From Promicromonospora sp. MEB111 (GTDB taxonomy: Bacteria > Actinomycetota > Actinomycetes > Actinomycetales > Cellulomonadaceae), in the NCBI RefSeq assembly GCF_030209445.1, contig NZ_JARVSD010000024.1, positions 1 to 64,000 of the forward strand: a stretch of DNA of 64,000 nt. The letters are read 5' to 3'. This document shows positions 8,309-16,686 of the stretch, piece after piece. The notes beneath the pieces were generated by a model. That model saw only the letters and a list, made by a program, of their open reading frames with translations, did no database searches and was not told the DNA's origin. A program made the position numbers and the translations under genes. How positions within the stretch are numbered: the stretch's first letter is position 1; every line of letters starts with the position of its first letter.

Positions 8309-8324
8309 CCCGGCAGTCTCAGGC
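8303..8324. terminator. Short hairpin between convergent thiQ and response regulator genes
   Basis: A 6-bp inverted repeat, GCCTGA (8303-8308) with TCAGGC (8319-8324), has the stop codons of both convergent genes as parts of its arms. Only 10 bp separate the two coding regions. It is weak as a terminator, and readthrough between the genes is possible. Confidence 0.35.
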
Positions 8325-8966
8325 CGCGCCGGCCTGCTGGACGAGCAGCGCCACCTGGGTGCGGTTCTCCACGCCCAGCTTCACCAGCACGCTCGAGACG
8401 TGCGCCTTCACGGTCGGGACGCTGAGGTAGAGCCGTCGTCCGATCTCCGCATTGGACGAGCCCCGCCCGATCTCGACGGCGACGTCGCGCTCCCGGCTCG
8501 TGAGCCGGTCCAGGGCGCTCCGGGCGTCCCGCGCCTCGCCACCCCCGGCGGCGACGGTCTCCATCAGGCGGCGGGCGATGTCCGGCGCGAGCACGGGCTC
8601 GCCGTCGGCCGCCGCGCGCACCGCCGCGGCGATCCGCGCGGGCGGCATGTCCTTGAGCAGGTACCCCGCGGCCCCGGCGCGGAGCGCGCCCACCACCTCG
8701 GTGTCGGTGTCGAAGGTCGTGAGCACGACGACGGCCGGCGGCGAGGGCCGGGCCCGCACCCGGCGGGTGGCCTCGATCCCGTCGACGCCGGGCATGCGCA
8801 GGTCCATGAGCACGACGTCGGCCGGGTGGGCGTCGAGCACCTCCGCCACGTCCCCGCCGTCGGGGGCCTCGCCGACCACGCGGATGCCCTCGGCGCCGTC
8901 GAGCATGAGGCGCAGGCCCGCGCGGACCAGCGCGTCGTCGTCGACGATCACGAGGCGGGTCTCCAT
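8319..8966 (-). CDS. NarL/LuxR-family response regulator
   Basis: A 215-residue regulator. The receiver domain (about residues 1-120) has the acidic pair VDDDALVRAG, phospho-acceptor Asp in VLMDLRMPGVDG near residue 52, Thr in VVLTTFDTD near 81 and Lys in YLLKDMPP near 103. The DNA-binding domain has LTSRERDVAVEIGRG and the LuxR helix NAEIGRRLYLSVPTVKAHV. The start ATG abuts the stop of the kinase gene (one shared base at 8966), so the pair is one operon with the kinase first. Confidence 0.92.
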   Translation of the reverse strand: METRLVIVDDDALVRAGLRLMLDGAEGIRVVGEAPDGGDVAEVLDAHPADVVLMDLRMPGVDGIEATRRVRARPSPPAVVVLTTFDTDTEVVGALRAGAAGYLLKDMPPARIAAAVRAAADGEPVLAPDIARRLMETVAAGGGEARDARSALDRLTSRERDVAVEIGRGSSNAEIGRRLYLSVPTVKAHVSSVLVKLGVENRTQVALLVQQAGAA

Positions 8967-10132
8967 CAGGCCCACGGTATCCGGGCCTCCAGCGTGAAAC
9001 CAGCAGGTGAGCGGCCTGCGTCGAGCGTGCCGTCGAGCAGCTCCACCCGTTCGCGCAGGCCGACCAGGCCGGTCCCGGGCGCGCCGTCGGGGGCGCGCTC
9101 CGGGCCGTCGTCCGCAACGACGACCCGGACCTCGTCCGCGCGCGTGGTCACCGTGACCCGGACGGCCGCGCCCGGCGCGTGCCGGCGGGCGTTGGTCAGG
9201 CCCTCCTGGACCACGCGGTAGGCGGCGACGGCGACCGCGGGCGAGGGCTCGGCGTCGCCGGGCGTGGTGGACGCCCGTTCGTCGGTCTGGTCGAGCGTCA
9301 CGGCGGCGCCCACGGACCGGGCCGCGTCCACCAGCCCCGGGATGTCGAGGAGCGTGGGCGGCGGGGCCAGCCGGTCCGACCCGCCGCGCAGGAGCCGCAC
9401 GAGCTGTCGCAGGTCCTCCAGGGCCTCCGCGGCCCCGGTGCGCACCCGCCCGGCCGCGGCGGCGAGCTGCTCCGGGGGCGCGTCCGGGCGGTACTCGACG
9501 GCGCCCGCGGTGGCGGCCAGCAGCGACAGCCGGTGCCCGAGGGCGTCGTGCATCTCGGCGGCGATCCGGTTGCGCTCCCCGGACCGGGCCGTCTCCAGCG
9601 CCTGCTCGCGGTCGGCCTCGGCGCGGCGGGCGCGGGCCCGCAGGTCGGCGAGGAGCTGGGCGCGCGCCTGCAGGTAGGCGCCCCAGCCGAGCAGCGCGGC
9701 GTGCACGGCGACGTCGCACAGGAGCCACCAGCCCAGGGGGAACGACGGCGGCCGCCACAGGCCCTGCACCGCATGCGCCGCCGTGCTCGCCGCGGCGACG
9801 AGGACCGCCGTGCGCAGCGGCGACCACCGGGCGATCAGCAGCACGCCCGACGTCGCCGCCGGCGTCGCGCCCGGCGAGAGCACCGACAGCGCCGCCAGCG
9901 TGAGCGCGACGGGGACCGACCGGCGGGCCCACATCAGCGGCAGCAGGGCCAGAGAGACAACCGCGACCGTCAGGTCCAGGAGCTCCAGGGGCAGCGCCTC
10001 GGGTCCGCCCGGACGGCGGGACAGCACCGTCGCGAGGGTCAGGGTCCCGAGCAGCAGCATGGCCCCGACCACGGAACGCCGTCGGGGGCGCACTGGGTCG
10101 TCGGGTAGGCAGTCCCGCGGTTCGCCTGTCAT
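8966..10132 (-). CDS. HisKA_3-type sensor histidine kinase
   Basis: A 388-residue membrane kinase partnered with the response regulator that follows it. About five to six hydrophobic segments occupy residues 25-150, without a large extracellular sensor. A short coiled coil (LLADLRARARRAEADREQ) leads into the dimerisation domain with the phospho-accepting histidine in AAEMHDALGH near residue 193. The HATPase domain has the N-box VVQEGLTNARRHAPG and glycine boxes VADDGPERAPDG and GTGLVGLRERV. It is the intramembrane-sensing type (DesK/LiaS-like), often tied to cell-envelope stress; the signal is unknown here. Confidence 0.9.
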   Translation of the reverse strand: MTGEPRDCLPDDPVRPRRRSVVGAMLLLGTLTLATVLSRRPGGPEALPLELLDLTVAVVSLALLPLMWARRSVPVALTLAALSVLSPGATPAATSGVLLIARWSPLRTAVLVAAASTAAHAVQGLWRPPSFPLGWWLLCDVAVHAALLGWGAYLQARAQLLADLRARARRAEADREQALETARSGERNRIAAEMHDALGHRLSLLAATAGAVEYRPDAPPEQLAAAAGRVRTGAAEALEDLRQLVRLLRGGSDRLAPPPTLLDIPGLVDAARSVGAAVTLDQTDERASTTPGDAEPSPAVAVAAYRVVQEGLTNARRHAPGAAVRVTVTTRADEVRVVVADDGPERAPDGAPGTGLVGLRERVELLDGTLDAGRSPAGFTLEARIPWA

Positions 10133-10168
10133 GGCGGTGACACTACGCACGGCGCGCGGCGCCGGACA

Positions 10169-10247
10169 CCGACCAAGGTCGGGGGTGCCGCTACCGAAGG
10201 GTGACCCGGCTCGGTACCACGGACGGATGTCGCGACCGGCCCGGTCG
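10169..10247. promoter_or_regulatory. Pair of CGACC...GGTCG palindromes, candidate operators
   Basis: Two palindromes share the half-site CGACC: CCGACC-AA-GGTCGG at 10169-10182 and CGACCGG-C-CCGGTCG at 10233-10247. They lie between the kinase gene and the divergent DUF6069 gene. NarL-type regulators bind palindromes of this size near their own promoters, so these are candidate sites for the adjacent response regulator. This is inference from position and symmetry. Confidence 0.5.
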
Positions 10248-10297
10248 AGAAGGCTGTGACCAGGCGCGACGGACGCGCCGAGGAGTGAGGAGACGTC

Positions 10298-10687
10298 ATG
10301 GCCGAGAACCTGGTGACCCGCAGTCCCTGGCCCGCCTGGGTGGTGCCGTTCGCCGCCGCGGCGGCCGCCGTCGTGGTGTGGCTCATCGGTACGACGCTCG
10401 GCGTCGACCCCGAGGCACGGACCGGGGCGAGCGTCCAGCCCGTGACCGTCGTCGCGGCCCTGGCCGCCGCGCTGGTGGCCGGGTTCGCCGGCTGGGGCGC
10501 GCGGGCCGTCGTCGGACGCGTCGCGAAGGGCGGCGGCGAGGTGGCGTGGCTCGTGCTGTGCGGCGTGGCCCTGCTGGTGTCGCTCCTGGGCGCGGCCTCG
10601 GGCACGACGCCGGCGTCGGTGGCGCTCCTGGTGGCCGAGCACGTGGTGGTGGGCGCCGTCATCGCGCTGGGCCTGCGCAGGGCCTAG
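10298..10687 (+). CDS. Small four-helix membrane protein, DUF6069-like
   Basis: A 129-residue protein with four hydrophobic segments (about residues 11-30, 48-70, 84-103 and 108-126) and small polar loops. The layout and the closing HVVVGAVIALGLRR segment fit the actinobacterial DUF6069 family of unknown function. A GGAG ribosome site (GAGTGAGGAGACGTC) precedes the ATG. It is divergent from the kinase operon, with paired palindromes in the gap, so it may be a target of that system. Its stop overlaps the HxlR stop tail-to-tail. Confidence 0.65.
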   Translation: MAENLVTRSPWPAWVVPFAAAAAAVVVWLIGTTLGVDPEARTGASVQPVTVVAALAAALVAGFAGWGARAVVGRVAKGGGEVAWLVLCGVALLVSLLGAASGTTPASVALLVAEHVVVGAVIALGLRRA

Positions 10688-11046
10688 TGGTCGTCCTCCT
10701 GGTCGAGGACGGACGGGTGCCGGGCTCCCCACTCGGCGAGGGGCCGGAGCGCGGCGACGAGCTCGGCCCCCGCCGGGGTGGGCGTGTACAGGATCTGCAC
10801 CGGCATGGTCGGCACCACCTCGCGCGTGATGAACCCCTGCCGTTCCAGCTCCCGCAGCCGCTGGGTCAGGACCCGGTCGGAGATGCCGCGCACGTAGCGG
10901 CGGTACTCGACGAAGCGTCGTGCGCCGGCGACCCCGGCGTAGAGGATCGCCCCCGACCAGCGTCGTCCCGCGCGTTCGAGGGTGCGCTGGAAGAGCCCGC
11001 ACTCGTCCTCGGACACGTTCCGGTCGGTGGTCGTCCCAGAAGTCAC
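10684..11046 (-). CDS. HxlR-family transcriptional regulator
   Basis: A 120-residue winged-helix regulator. The family features are an N-terminal Cys in EDECGLFQR near residue 16, the helix RRFVEYRRYVRGISDRVLTQ and the wing GFITREVVPTMPVQILYTPT. HxlR proteins commonly sense thiol-reactive or quinone compounds through the N-terminal cysteine. It is divergent from a DoxX-like gene, with an inverted repeat in between. Confidence 0.88.
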   Translation of the reverse strand: MTSGTTTDRNVSEDECGLFQRTLERAGRRWSGAILYAGVAGARRFVEYRRYVRGISDRVLTQRLRELERQGFITREVVPTMPVQILYTPTPAGAELVAALRPLAEWGARHPSVLDQEDDH

Positions 11047-11054
11047 TTACCAAT

Positions 11055-11069
11055 GGTTAGTCGCTAACC
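11055..11069. promoter_or_regulatory. HxlR-type operator candidate
   Basis: A perfect inverted repeat GGTTAG-TCG-CTAACC sits 9 bp upstream of the HxlR start codon and 105 bp before the DoxX start. It is the only strong symmetry in an otherwise A/T-enriched gap and fits an autoregulatory operator shared by the divergent pair. Confidence 0.55.
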
Positions 11070-11173
11070 CGGCCCTTGGCAAGGCCCGCCGGGTACCGGA
11101 CGATGCGGGAGGCGTCCGGACGGATGCCCTGGTCGCGCCGGACACCACCCGGCCGTCGTCCCCCGGAGGACCC

Positions 11174-11527
11174 GTGTTCGTCGCTTCTGTCATCGTCTCG
11201 TCGCTCCTGATCCTGGCCACCGCGTTCAGCGGGTACGGCAAGCTGACGGGCAACCCGCAGGTCGTCGAGCCGCTCACCACCAAGCTCGGTGTGCCGCGGC
11301 GGCTCATCCCCGTGCTCGGCTCGCTGCTCGTCGCCGGAGCGCTCGGCACCCTCGCCGGGATCTGGTGGGCGCCGATCGGCATCGCGGCCACCGGATGCTT
11401 CGTCCTGTACTTCCTCGGCGCCGTCGTCACGCACGTCCGCGCCAAGGACTGGGCCGGCGTGGGCCCGACGGGTGCCCTGATGCTGCTCTCGGCGGCGGCC
11501 CTGGTGCTGCGGCTGCTCTCGCTCTGA
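11174..11527 (+). CDS. DoxX-like membrane protein
   Basis: A 117-residue protein with four hydrophobic segments and the DoxX-type opening LLILATAFSGYGKLTGNPQV, followed by LTTKLGVPRRLIPVLGSLLVAG. DoxX-like proteins are small membrane proteins tied to redox or electrophile defence and are commonly found beside HxlR or MarR regulators. The GTG at 11174 follows a GGAGGA ribosome site; the longer frame upstream overlaps the divergent regulator and is not used. Confidence 0.8.
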   Translation: MFVASVIVSSLLILATAFSGYGKLTGNPQVVEPLTTKLGVPRRLIPVLGSLLVAGALGTLAGIWWAPIGIAATGCFVLYFLGAVVTHVRAKDWAGVGPTGALMLLSAAALVLRLLSL

Positions 11528-11562
11528 GCCGGGCGCTCTGAGCCGGGCGCTCTGAGCCGCCG
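11521..11562 (+). repeat. 14-bp tandem repeat over the DoxX stop codon
   Basis: Three adjacent copies of the 14-mer GCTCTGAGCCGGGC (11521, 11535 and 11549; the third differs in its last three bases). The first copy contains the DoxX TGA stop, so the repeat supplies in-phase or near-phase duplicate stops. It is probably replication slippage in GC-rich sequence. Confidence 0.75.
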
Positions 11563-11606
11563 GGCGGCCGGGCGGCCGGATCAGGCCCGGCGGATACCGT
11601 GCCCTC

Positions 11607-12713
11607 ATGCCCTTCCACGAGACTCCCGCCCGACCTGACACCGACGCACTGATCGAGGACCTCCGGACCCTGGTCGAGTGCGAGTCGCCGTCGGAGGACC
11701 CGGCCGCGCTGGCCCGGTCCGCCGACCTGGTGGCCCGGCTCGGCACGGCGCACCTCGGCGTCCCGCCCGAACGGCTCGGCATCCACCTGAGGTGGCGGCT
11801 CGGCGGCCCCACCCGGGTGCTGGTGCTCGCGCACCACGACACGGTGTGGCCGCTGGGCACGCTGCGCACGCACCCGTTCGGCATCGCGGACGGCGTGCTG
11901 CGCGGTCCCGGCTGCTTCGACATGAAGACCGGCCTGGCCATGGCGCTGCACGTGCTGGGGTCCCTGGAGGACCGCTCCGGCGTCACGCTGCTGGTGACGG
12001 GTGACGAGGAGCTCGGCTCGCCGTCGTCCCAGGCCCTGATCGAGGACGAGGCGCGCGGGGCGGCGGCCGCGCTCGTGCTGGAGGCCTCCGCCGACGGCGG
12101 CGCGCTCAAGCTGGAGCGCAAGGGCACCTCGATCTACCGCGTGGTGGTCAAGGGCCGGGCCGCGCACGCGGGCCTGGAGCCCGAGAAGGGCGTGAACGCC
12201 TCGGTCGAGCTGGCGCACCAGGTGCTCGCGATCGCGGCCCTGGGCGACCCGGCGCTCGGCACGACGGTGGTGCCGACGGTTGCCGCCGGGGGTACCACGC
12301 GCAACACGGTCCCGGCCGAGGCATCGGTCGCGGTGGACGTCCGCGCGCGGTCGGTCGCCGAGCAGGAGCGGGTCGACGCCGCCCTGCGGGCGCTGGAGCC
12401 CGTGCTGCCCGGCGCCGCGCTGGAGATCGAGGGCGGGATCAACCGGCCGCCGCTGGAGCGGGAGCTGTCCGCGGACCTGTTCGCCCGGGCCTCCCGCCTC
12501 GCGGAGGAGGCCGGGCTGCCCGCGCTCACCGGCGTGGCCGTGGGCGGGGCGTCCGACGGCAACTTCACCGCGGGCGTGGGCACGCCCACCCTCGACGGGC
12601 TCGGCGCCGTGGGCGGCGGAGCGCACGCCGACGACGAGCACGTGCTCGTGGACCGGATCGCCGACCGCACGGCGCTGCTGCGCGCACTGGTCGTGGACCT
12701 GGTCGGGGCCTGA
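11607..12713 (+). CDS. M20-family metallopeptidase (carboxypeptidase G2-like)
   Basis: A 368-residue dinuclear zinc hydrolase. Metal and catalytic motifs are in order: HHDTVWP near residue 76 (His ligand and catalytic Asp), GPGCFDMKTG near 105 (bridging Asp), DEELGS near 134 (catalytic Glu and Glu ligand), EASADGG near 155 and HADDEH near 344. The dimerisation domain contains GRAAHAGLEPEKGVNAS. This resembles glutamate carboxypeptidase/CPG2-type enzymes that release C-terminal glutamate or act on acylated amino acids. No signal peptide is seen, so it is probably cytosolic. Confidence 0.87.
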   Translation: MPFHETPARPDTDALIEDLRTLVECESPSEDPAALARSADLVARLGTAHLGVPPERLGIHLRWRLGGPTRVLVLAHHDTVWPLGTLRTHPFGIADGVLRGPGCFDMKTGLAMALHVLGSLEDRSGVTLLVTGDEELGSPSSQALIEDEARGAAAALVLEASADGGALKLERKGTSIYRVVVKGRAAHAGLEPEKGVNASVELAHQVLAIAALGDPALGTTVVPTVAAGGTTRNTVPAEASVAVDVRARSVAEQERVDAALRALEPVLPGAALEIEGGINRPPLERELSADLFARASRLAEEAGLPALTGVAVGGASDGNFTAGVGTPTLDGLGAVGGGAHADDEHVLVDRIADRTALLRALVVDLVGA

Positions 12714-12717
12714 CCCC

Positions 12718-12765
12718 ACGTGTCAGACGTACAGGTCACCAGAGGGACCTGTACGTCTGACACGT
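12718..12765. terminator. Long perfect hairpin between convergent genes (family A, copy 1)
   Basis: A 20-bp perfect stem (12718-12737 with 12746-12765) and an 8-nt loop; the left arm contains TGTCAG-ACGTA-CAGGTC. It fills the gap between the M20 stop and the PrsW stop, whose last base is in the right arm. There is no T-tract. The same stem formula recurs at 20657 and 37727. Confidence 0.85.
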
Positions 12766-13949
12766 CACGGTTGGGCGGGCGGGCCGAAGCCCGTCGCGCC
12801 CCAGGGTGACGCCGGCGGGCGCGGCAGCCGGGCGACGAACGTGGCCCGCGCCTGCTGCATGACCCACACCAGGTACTGCCGCTGCTGCTCCAGGCCGTGC
12901 GGGTCCAGGTCGCGCTGGGCGCCCGCCCGCTGGTGCAGCAGCGCGAGCTCGGTGGCGGCCTGCTGGTAGTCGGTCATGGCGCGCTCCGCCCCGCGGCCGC
13001 CCGCCGCCCGGGCCCAGCGGCGGGCCGCCCGGCGGCCCGGCAGGCTGGACAGCATGCGCAGGTCGTCGTGGGTCACGATGCCCACCGGCCCGTACAGCGG
13101 CAGGTAGTGCTCGATGAGCTGGACGATCCGGCGCCGGTCGCGGGCCAGGATCACGACCAGCACGATCAGCACGACGAATCCGACCAGGTAGGCGAACCCG
13201 AGGCCGACCAGGCCGAACTTCGTGGAGCCGTTCCACAGGCTGTGGAGGGCGATCGCGCCGAGCAGACCCCACAGGGGCGCCGTGCGGCGCAGCCGGCCCG
13301 GTCCCGCCAGGGCCGCGACCGCGACGCCGATTCCCGTCATCGCCGTGCACAACGGGTGCAGCAGCGGCGAGACGACGGCCCGCAGCACGAACACGTAGCC
13401 GAGCTGGTCCGACTCGAGGGCGTCGATGAAGTACTGGACGTTCTCCGTCGCGGCGAAGCCGAGCCCCACCATCGCGGCATAGATGACGCCGTCGGTGGCA
13501 CCGTTCAGCTCCTGCCGCCGCCACCACAGCATGCCGAACAGGACGGCGCCCTTGAGCAGCTCCTCGACCACCGGCGCGCCGAAGGTCGCGACGAGGTACC
13601 AGCCCTCCTCCTCGCCCGTGAGCTCGGTCTCGGTGAGCAGCGACAGCCCCAGCGTGTTCAGGATGCTCGCGAACAGCGCGGCAACGCCCGCGCCCCACAG
13701 GAACGCGAAGATCAGCGCGTTGGGCGGTTCCGGCTCCAGCCGGTCCAGCGCGAGCACCAGCGGCAGCCACACCGCGACCGGCAGCAGCGCCAGCAGCAGC
13801 CCCACGACGAACGACGCCCCGCCCGTGACGGCGTCGAACGCCAGGACGAGCAGCAGGCAGACCGAGGCGAAGACGATCCCGACGATCACTCCGACGGGGG
13901 CACGCCCGGGGGCGCGACCCTGGAGGATCGCACTGGGATCGATGGCCAT
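12765..13949 (-). CDS. PrsW-family intramembrane metalloprotease
   Basis: A 394-residue membrane protein with about eight hydrophobic segments. The PrsW/CPBP-type motifs are present: PVVEELLKG near residue 132 (paired glutamates), GFAATENVQYF near 166, HPLCTAMTGIG near 205 and HSLWNG near 242, which together form the metal site. In Bacillus PrsW cleaves an anti-sigma factor; here the target is unknown. A 120-residue soluble, Arg-rich C-terminal tail is longer than in the Bacillus protein. The start was taken at ATG 13949 (MAIDPSAIL), which begins shortly before the first helix. Confidence 0.85.
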   Translation of the reverse strand: MAIDPSAILQGRAPGRAPVGVIVGIVFASVCLLLVLAFDAVTGGASFVVGLLLALLPVAVWLPLVLALDRLEPEPPNALIFAFLWGAGVAALFASILNTLGLSLLTETELTGEEEGWYLVATFGAPVVEELLKGAVLFGMLWWRRQELNGATDGVIYAAMVGLGFAATENVQYFIDALESDQLGYVFVLRAVVSPLLHPLCTAMTGIGVAVAALAGPGRLRRTAPLWGLLGAIALHSLWNGSTKFGLVGLGFAYLVGFVVLIVLVVILARDRRRIVQLIEHYLPLYGPVGIVTHDDLRMLSSLPGRRAARRWARAAGGRGAERAMTDYQQAATELALLHQRAGAQRDLDPHGLEQQRQYLVWVMQQARATFVARLPRPPASPWGATGFGPPAQP

Positions 13950-14024
13950 GCCATGGGACCCTACCGACTCGGTCCCCGTCACGGCGGGCGAACGGCCGCC
14001 CCGCGCACGACTACGCTGACGCAC

Positions 14025-14789
14025 GTGCCCCAACGTGTCGCGCTCGAGCTCGCTGTCCAGGACCCTGCCGGGGCGGTGATCGCCGCCGACGTCGGTGCCC
14101 GGCGCGTCGAGCTCTGCTCCGCGCTCGGCGCCACCGGGGGCATCACCCCCAGCGCCGCGCTGGTCGAGGCGGTGATCGACGCCGCGGCGGTGGTCCCGAC
14201 GTCGGACAGCGCGCCGATCCTCGAGGTGCACGTGCTGGTCCGGCCCCGGCCCGGCGGGTTCGTCTATTCGCCCGCCGAGCACGACCTGATGCTCCGCGAG
14301 GTCGTCCTGTCGGTCGACGCCGGCGCGGACGGTGTGGTGGTGGGCGCGCTGACGCCGTCGGGCACGGTGGACGTGGCGCGCGTGCGCGACCTGGTCGCCG
14401 CCGCCGACGACGCCGAGGTGACGTTCCACCGGGCGATCGACGTGGTCGCGGACCCGCTCGCGGCGCTGGACACGCTCGCCGACCTGGGCGTCGCCCGCGT
14501 GCTCACCTCCGGCGGCGCGGCCCGCGCGGCCGACGGCCTGGACCGGCTGGCCGCCCTGGTCGAGCGCAGCGCCGAGCTCGGCATCGAGATCATGGCCGGG
14601 GGCGGCGTCACGGCGGCGGACGTCCCGGCCCTGCTCGCCGTGGGAGTGGACGCCGTCCACCTGTCCGCGAAGCGCACCGTGACCGACGCCGGCGGCCCCG
14701 GCGGCGGGGGTGACGCCGGCTACGAGGTGACGGATCAGACACTCGCCGAGGCTGCGGCCAGGGCTCTCCGCACTACGGTTGAGTCATGA
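14025..14789 (+). CDS. cutC: CutC-family TIM-barrel protein
   Basis: A 254-residue barrel protein. The family signature [16 protein letters not shown] near residue 27 is perfect, followed by [34 protein letters not shown] near 126 and LTSGGA near 155. CutC was named for copper tolerance, but its biochemical role is unsettled. The GTG at 14025 starts directly at the first strand. The stop shares ATGA with the pgi start, so the two genes are translationally coupled. Confidence 0.9.
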   Translation: MPQRVALELAVQDPAGAVIAADVGARRVELCSALGATGGITPSAALVEAVIDAAAVVPTSDSAPILEVHVLVRPRPGGFVYSPAEHDLMLREVVLSVDAGADGVVVGALTPSGTVDVARVRDLVAAADDAEVTFHRAIDVVADPLAALDTLADLGVARVLTSGGAARAADGLDRLAALVERSAELGIEIMAGGGVTAADVPALLAVGVDAVHLSAKRTVTDAGGPGGGGDAGYEVTDQTLAEAAARALRTTVES

Positions 14790-16501
14790 CCTCAGAGCCG
14801 GCCCGTGTGCCTGTCGACGCCACCACCACCAACGCCTGGGGCTCGCTCACCGAGCTCTCCAAGAACCTCCGGCCCGACCTGCGCGGCTGGTTCGCCGCGG
14901 ACCCGGCTCGCGCCGCACGCCTGAGCCACCAGGCCGCCGACCTGCACGTCGACCTGTCGAAGAACCTGGTCACGGACGACGTGCTCGCCGCCCTCCTCGC
15001 CCTGGCCGAGGAGGTTGGCCTCGCGGAGCACCGGGACGCCATGTTCGCGGGGCAGCACATCAACGTCACCGAGGACCGCGCCGTGCTGCACACCGCGCTG
15101 CGCCGCCCGTCGGACGAGGACCTGACCGTCGACGGCCAGGACATCACCGCGGACGTGGCCGACGAGCTCGCGAAGGTCTACGCGTTCGCCGAGAAGGTGC
15201 GCTCCGGGGAGTGGACCGGCGTCACCGGCGAGGCCGTGCGCACCATCGTGAACATCGGCATCGGCGGCTCCGACCTCGGCCCCGTCATGGCGTACGAGGC
15301 CCTGGAGCCCTACGTCCAGGACGGCCTGGAGGTGCGGTTCGTCTCGAACATCGACCCCACCGACGTCGCGCAGAAGACCGCCGACCTGGACCCGACGACG
15401 ACGCTGTTCATCGTCGCCTCCAAGACCTTCGGCACGCTGGAGACCCTCACCAACGCGCGGCTCGCGCGAGACTGGCTGTGGCGCTCGCTGGTCGCCGCGG
15501 GGGCCATCGAGGACTCCGAGGACGGGCGCGCCGACGCCGTCGCGAAGCACTTCGTCGCGGTGTCCACCGCCCTGGACAAGGTCGAGGCGTTCGGCATCGA
15601 CCCCGCCAACGCGTTCGGGTTCTGGGACTGGGTGGGCGGCCGCTACTCCGTGGACTCGGCCATCGGCACCTCGCTCGCCGTGGCGATCGGGCCCGACGCG
15701 TTCGCCGACTTCCTCGGCGGCTTCCACGCGATCGACGAGCACTTCCGCACCACGCCGTTCGAGCGCAACGTGCCCGCGCTGATGGGCCTGCTGAACGTCT
15801 GGTACGTGAACTTCCGCGACGCGCACACGCACGCCGTGCTGCCGTACGCGCAGCAGCTCCACCGCTTCCCGGCGTACCTGCAGCAGCTCACCATGGAGTC
15901 CAACGGCAAGTCCGTGCGCTGGGACGGCACGCCCGTCACCTCCGAGACCGGCGAGGTGTTCTGGGGCGAGCCGGGCACGAACGGCCAGCACGCGTTCTAC
16001 CAGCTCATCCACCAGGGCACGCGGCTCATCCCGGCCGACTTCATCGCCGTGGCCAACCCCGCCTACCCGCTGGCCGACGCCGTGGGCGACGGCGGCGCGG
16101 TCGCCGCCGGGGCCGACGTGCACGGCCTGTTCCTCGCGAACTTCTTCGCGCAGACCAAGGCGCTCGCGTTCGGCAAGACGGCGGACGAGGTGCGGGCCGA
16201 GGGCGTCGCGGAGGACCTGGTCTCGGCGAAGGTGTTCAGCGGCAACCGGCCCACGACGTCGATCCTGGCGCCCGCGCTGACCCCGTCGGTGCTGGGGCAG
16301 CTCGTCGCGCTCTACGAGCACATCACGTTCGTGCAGGGCGTCGTGTGGGGCATCGACTCGTTCGACCAGTGGGGTGTCGAGCTCGGCAAGAAGCTCGCGC
16401 TGGAGATCGCTCCGGCGGTCGCGGGCGACGAGGCCGCCCTGGCGGCGCAGGACCCGTCGACCGCGGCCCTGATCGCGAAGTACCGGGAGCTGCGCGCCTG
16501 A
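14786..16501 (+). CDS. pgi: Glucose-6-phosphate isomerase
   Basis: A 571-residue cytosolic enzyme interconverting glucose 6-phosphate and fructose 6-phosphate in glycolysis and gluconeogenesis. PGI signatures are [12 protein letters not shown] near residue 155, [16 protein letters not shown] near 209, [15 protein letters not shown] near 278, [14 protein letters not shown] near 368 and [16 protein letters not shown] near 395; the catalytic Glu and His are in the last two. Length is typical for actinobacteria. It follows cutC with a 4-bp overlap and ends before a very long hairpin. Confidence 0.97.
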   Translation: MTSEPARVPVDATTTNAWGSLTELSKNLRPDLRGWFAADPARAARLSHQAADLHVDLSKNLVTDDVLAALLALAEEVGLAEHRDAMFAGQHINVTEDRAVLHTALRRPSDEDLTVDGQDITADVADELAKVYAFAEKVRSGEWTGVTGEAVRTIVNIGIGGSDLGPVMAYEALEPYVQDGLEVRFVSNIDPTDVAQKTADLDPTTTLFIVASKTFGTLETLTNARLARDWLWRSLVAAGAIEDSEDGRADAVAKHFVAVSTALDKVEAFGIDPANAFGFWDWVGGRYSVDSAIGTSLAVAIGPDAFADFLGGFHAIDEHFRTTPFERNVPALMGLLNVWYVNFRDAHTHAVLPYAQQLHRFPAYLQQLTMESNGKSVRWDGTPVTSETGEVFWGEPGTNGQHAFYQLIHQGTRLIPADFIAVANPAYPLADAVGDGGAVAAGADVHGLFLANFFAQTKALAFGKTADEVRAEGVAEDLVSAKVFSGNRPTTSILAPALTPSVLGQLVALYEHITFVQGVVWGIDSFDQWGVELGKKLALEIAPAVAGDEAALAAQDPSTAALIAKYRELRA

Positions 16502-16533
16502 CGACGTCGGCCTGACGCCCGGGGAGACGAGTA

Positions 16534-16594
16534 CGCCTGGGGAGGGTTGACGGAGAGGTAGCAGTGCTAGCTCTCCGTCAACCCTCCCCAGGCG
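16534..16594. terminator. Very long hairpin after pgi (class C)
   Basis: A 24-bp perfect stem (16534-16557 with 16571-16594; arm core GGGGAGGGTTGACGGAGAG) continues past one G-G mismatch into four further pairs (TAGC with GCTA) closing on the loop AGT. It begins 33 bp after the pgi stop. There is no T-tract; the right arm is followed by CATGTCTTTCC. Confidence 0.82.
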
Positions 16595-16686
16595 CATGTC
16601 TTTCCCCGGGAGAGTATCGCCGCAGGTTAGAGGATTCTCATGCGAAACCGAGCGCTTCTGCCTGCGCCGGCTGCGAGGATGACGTG

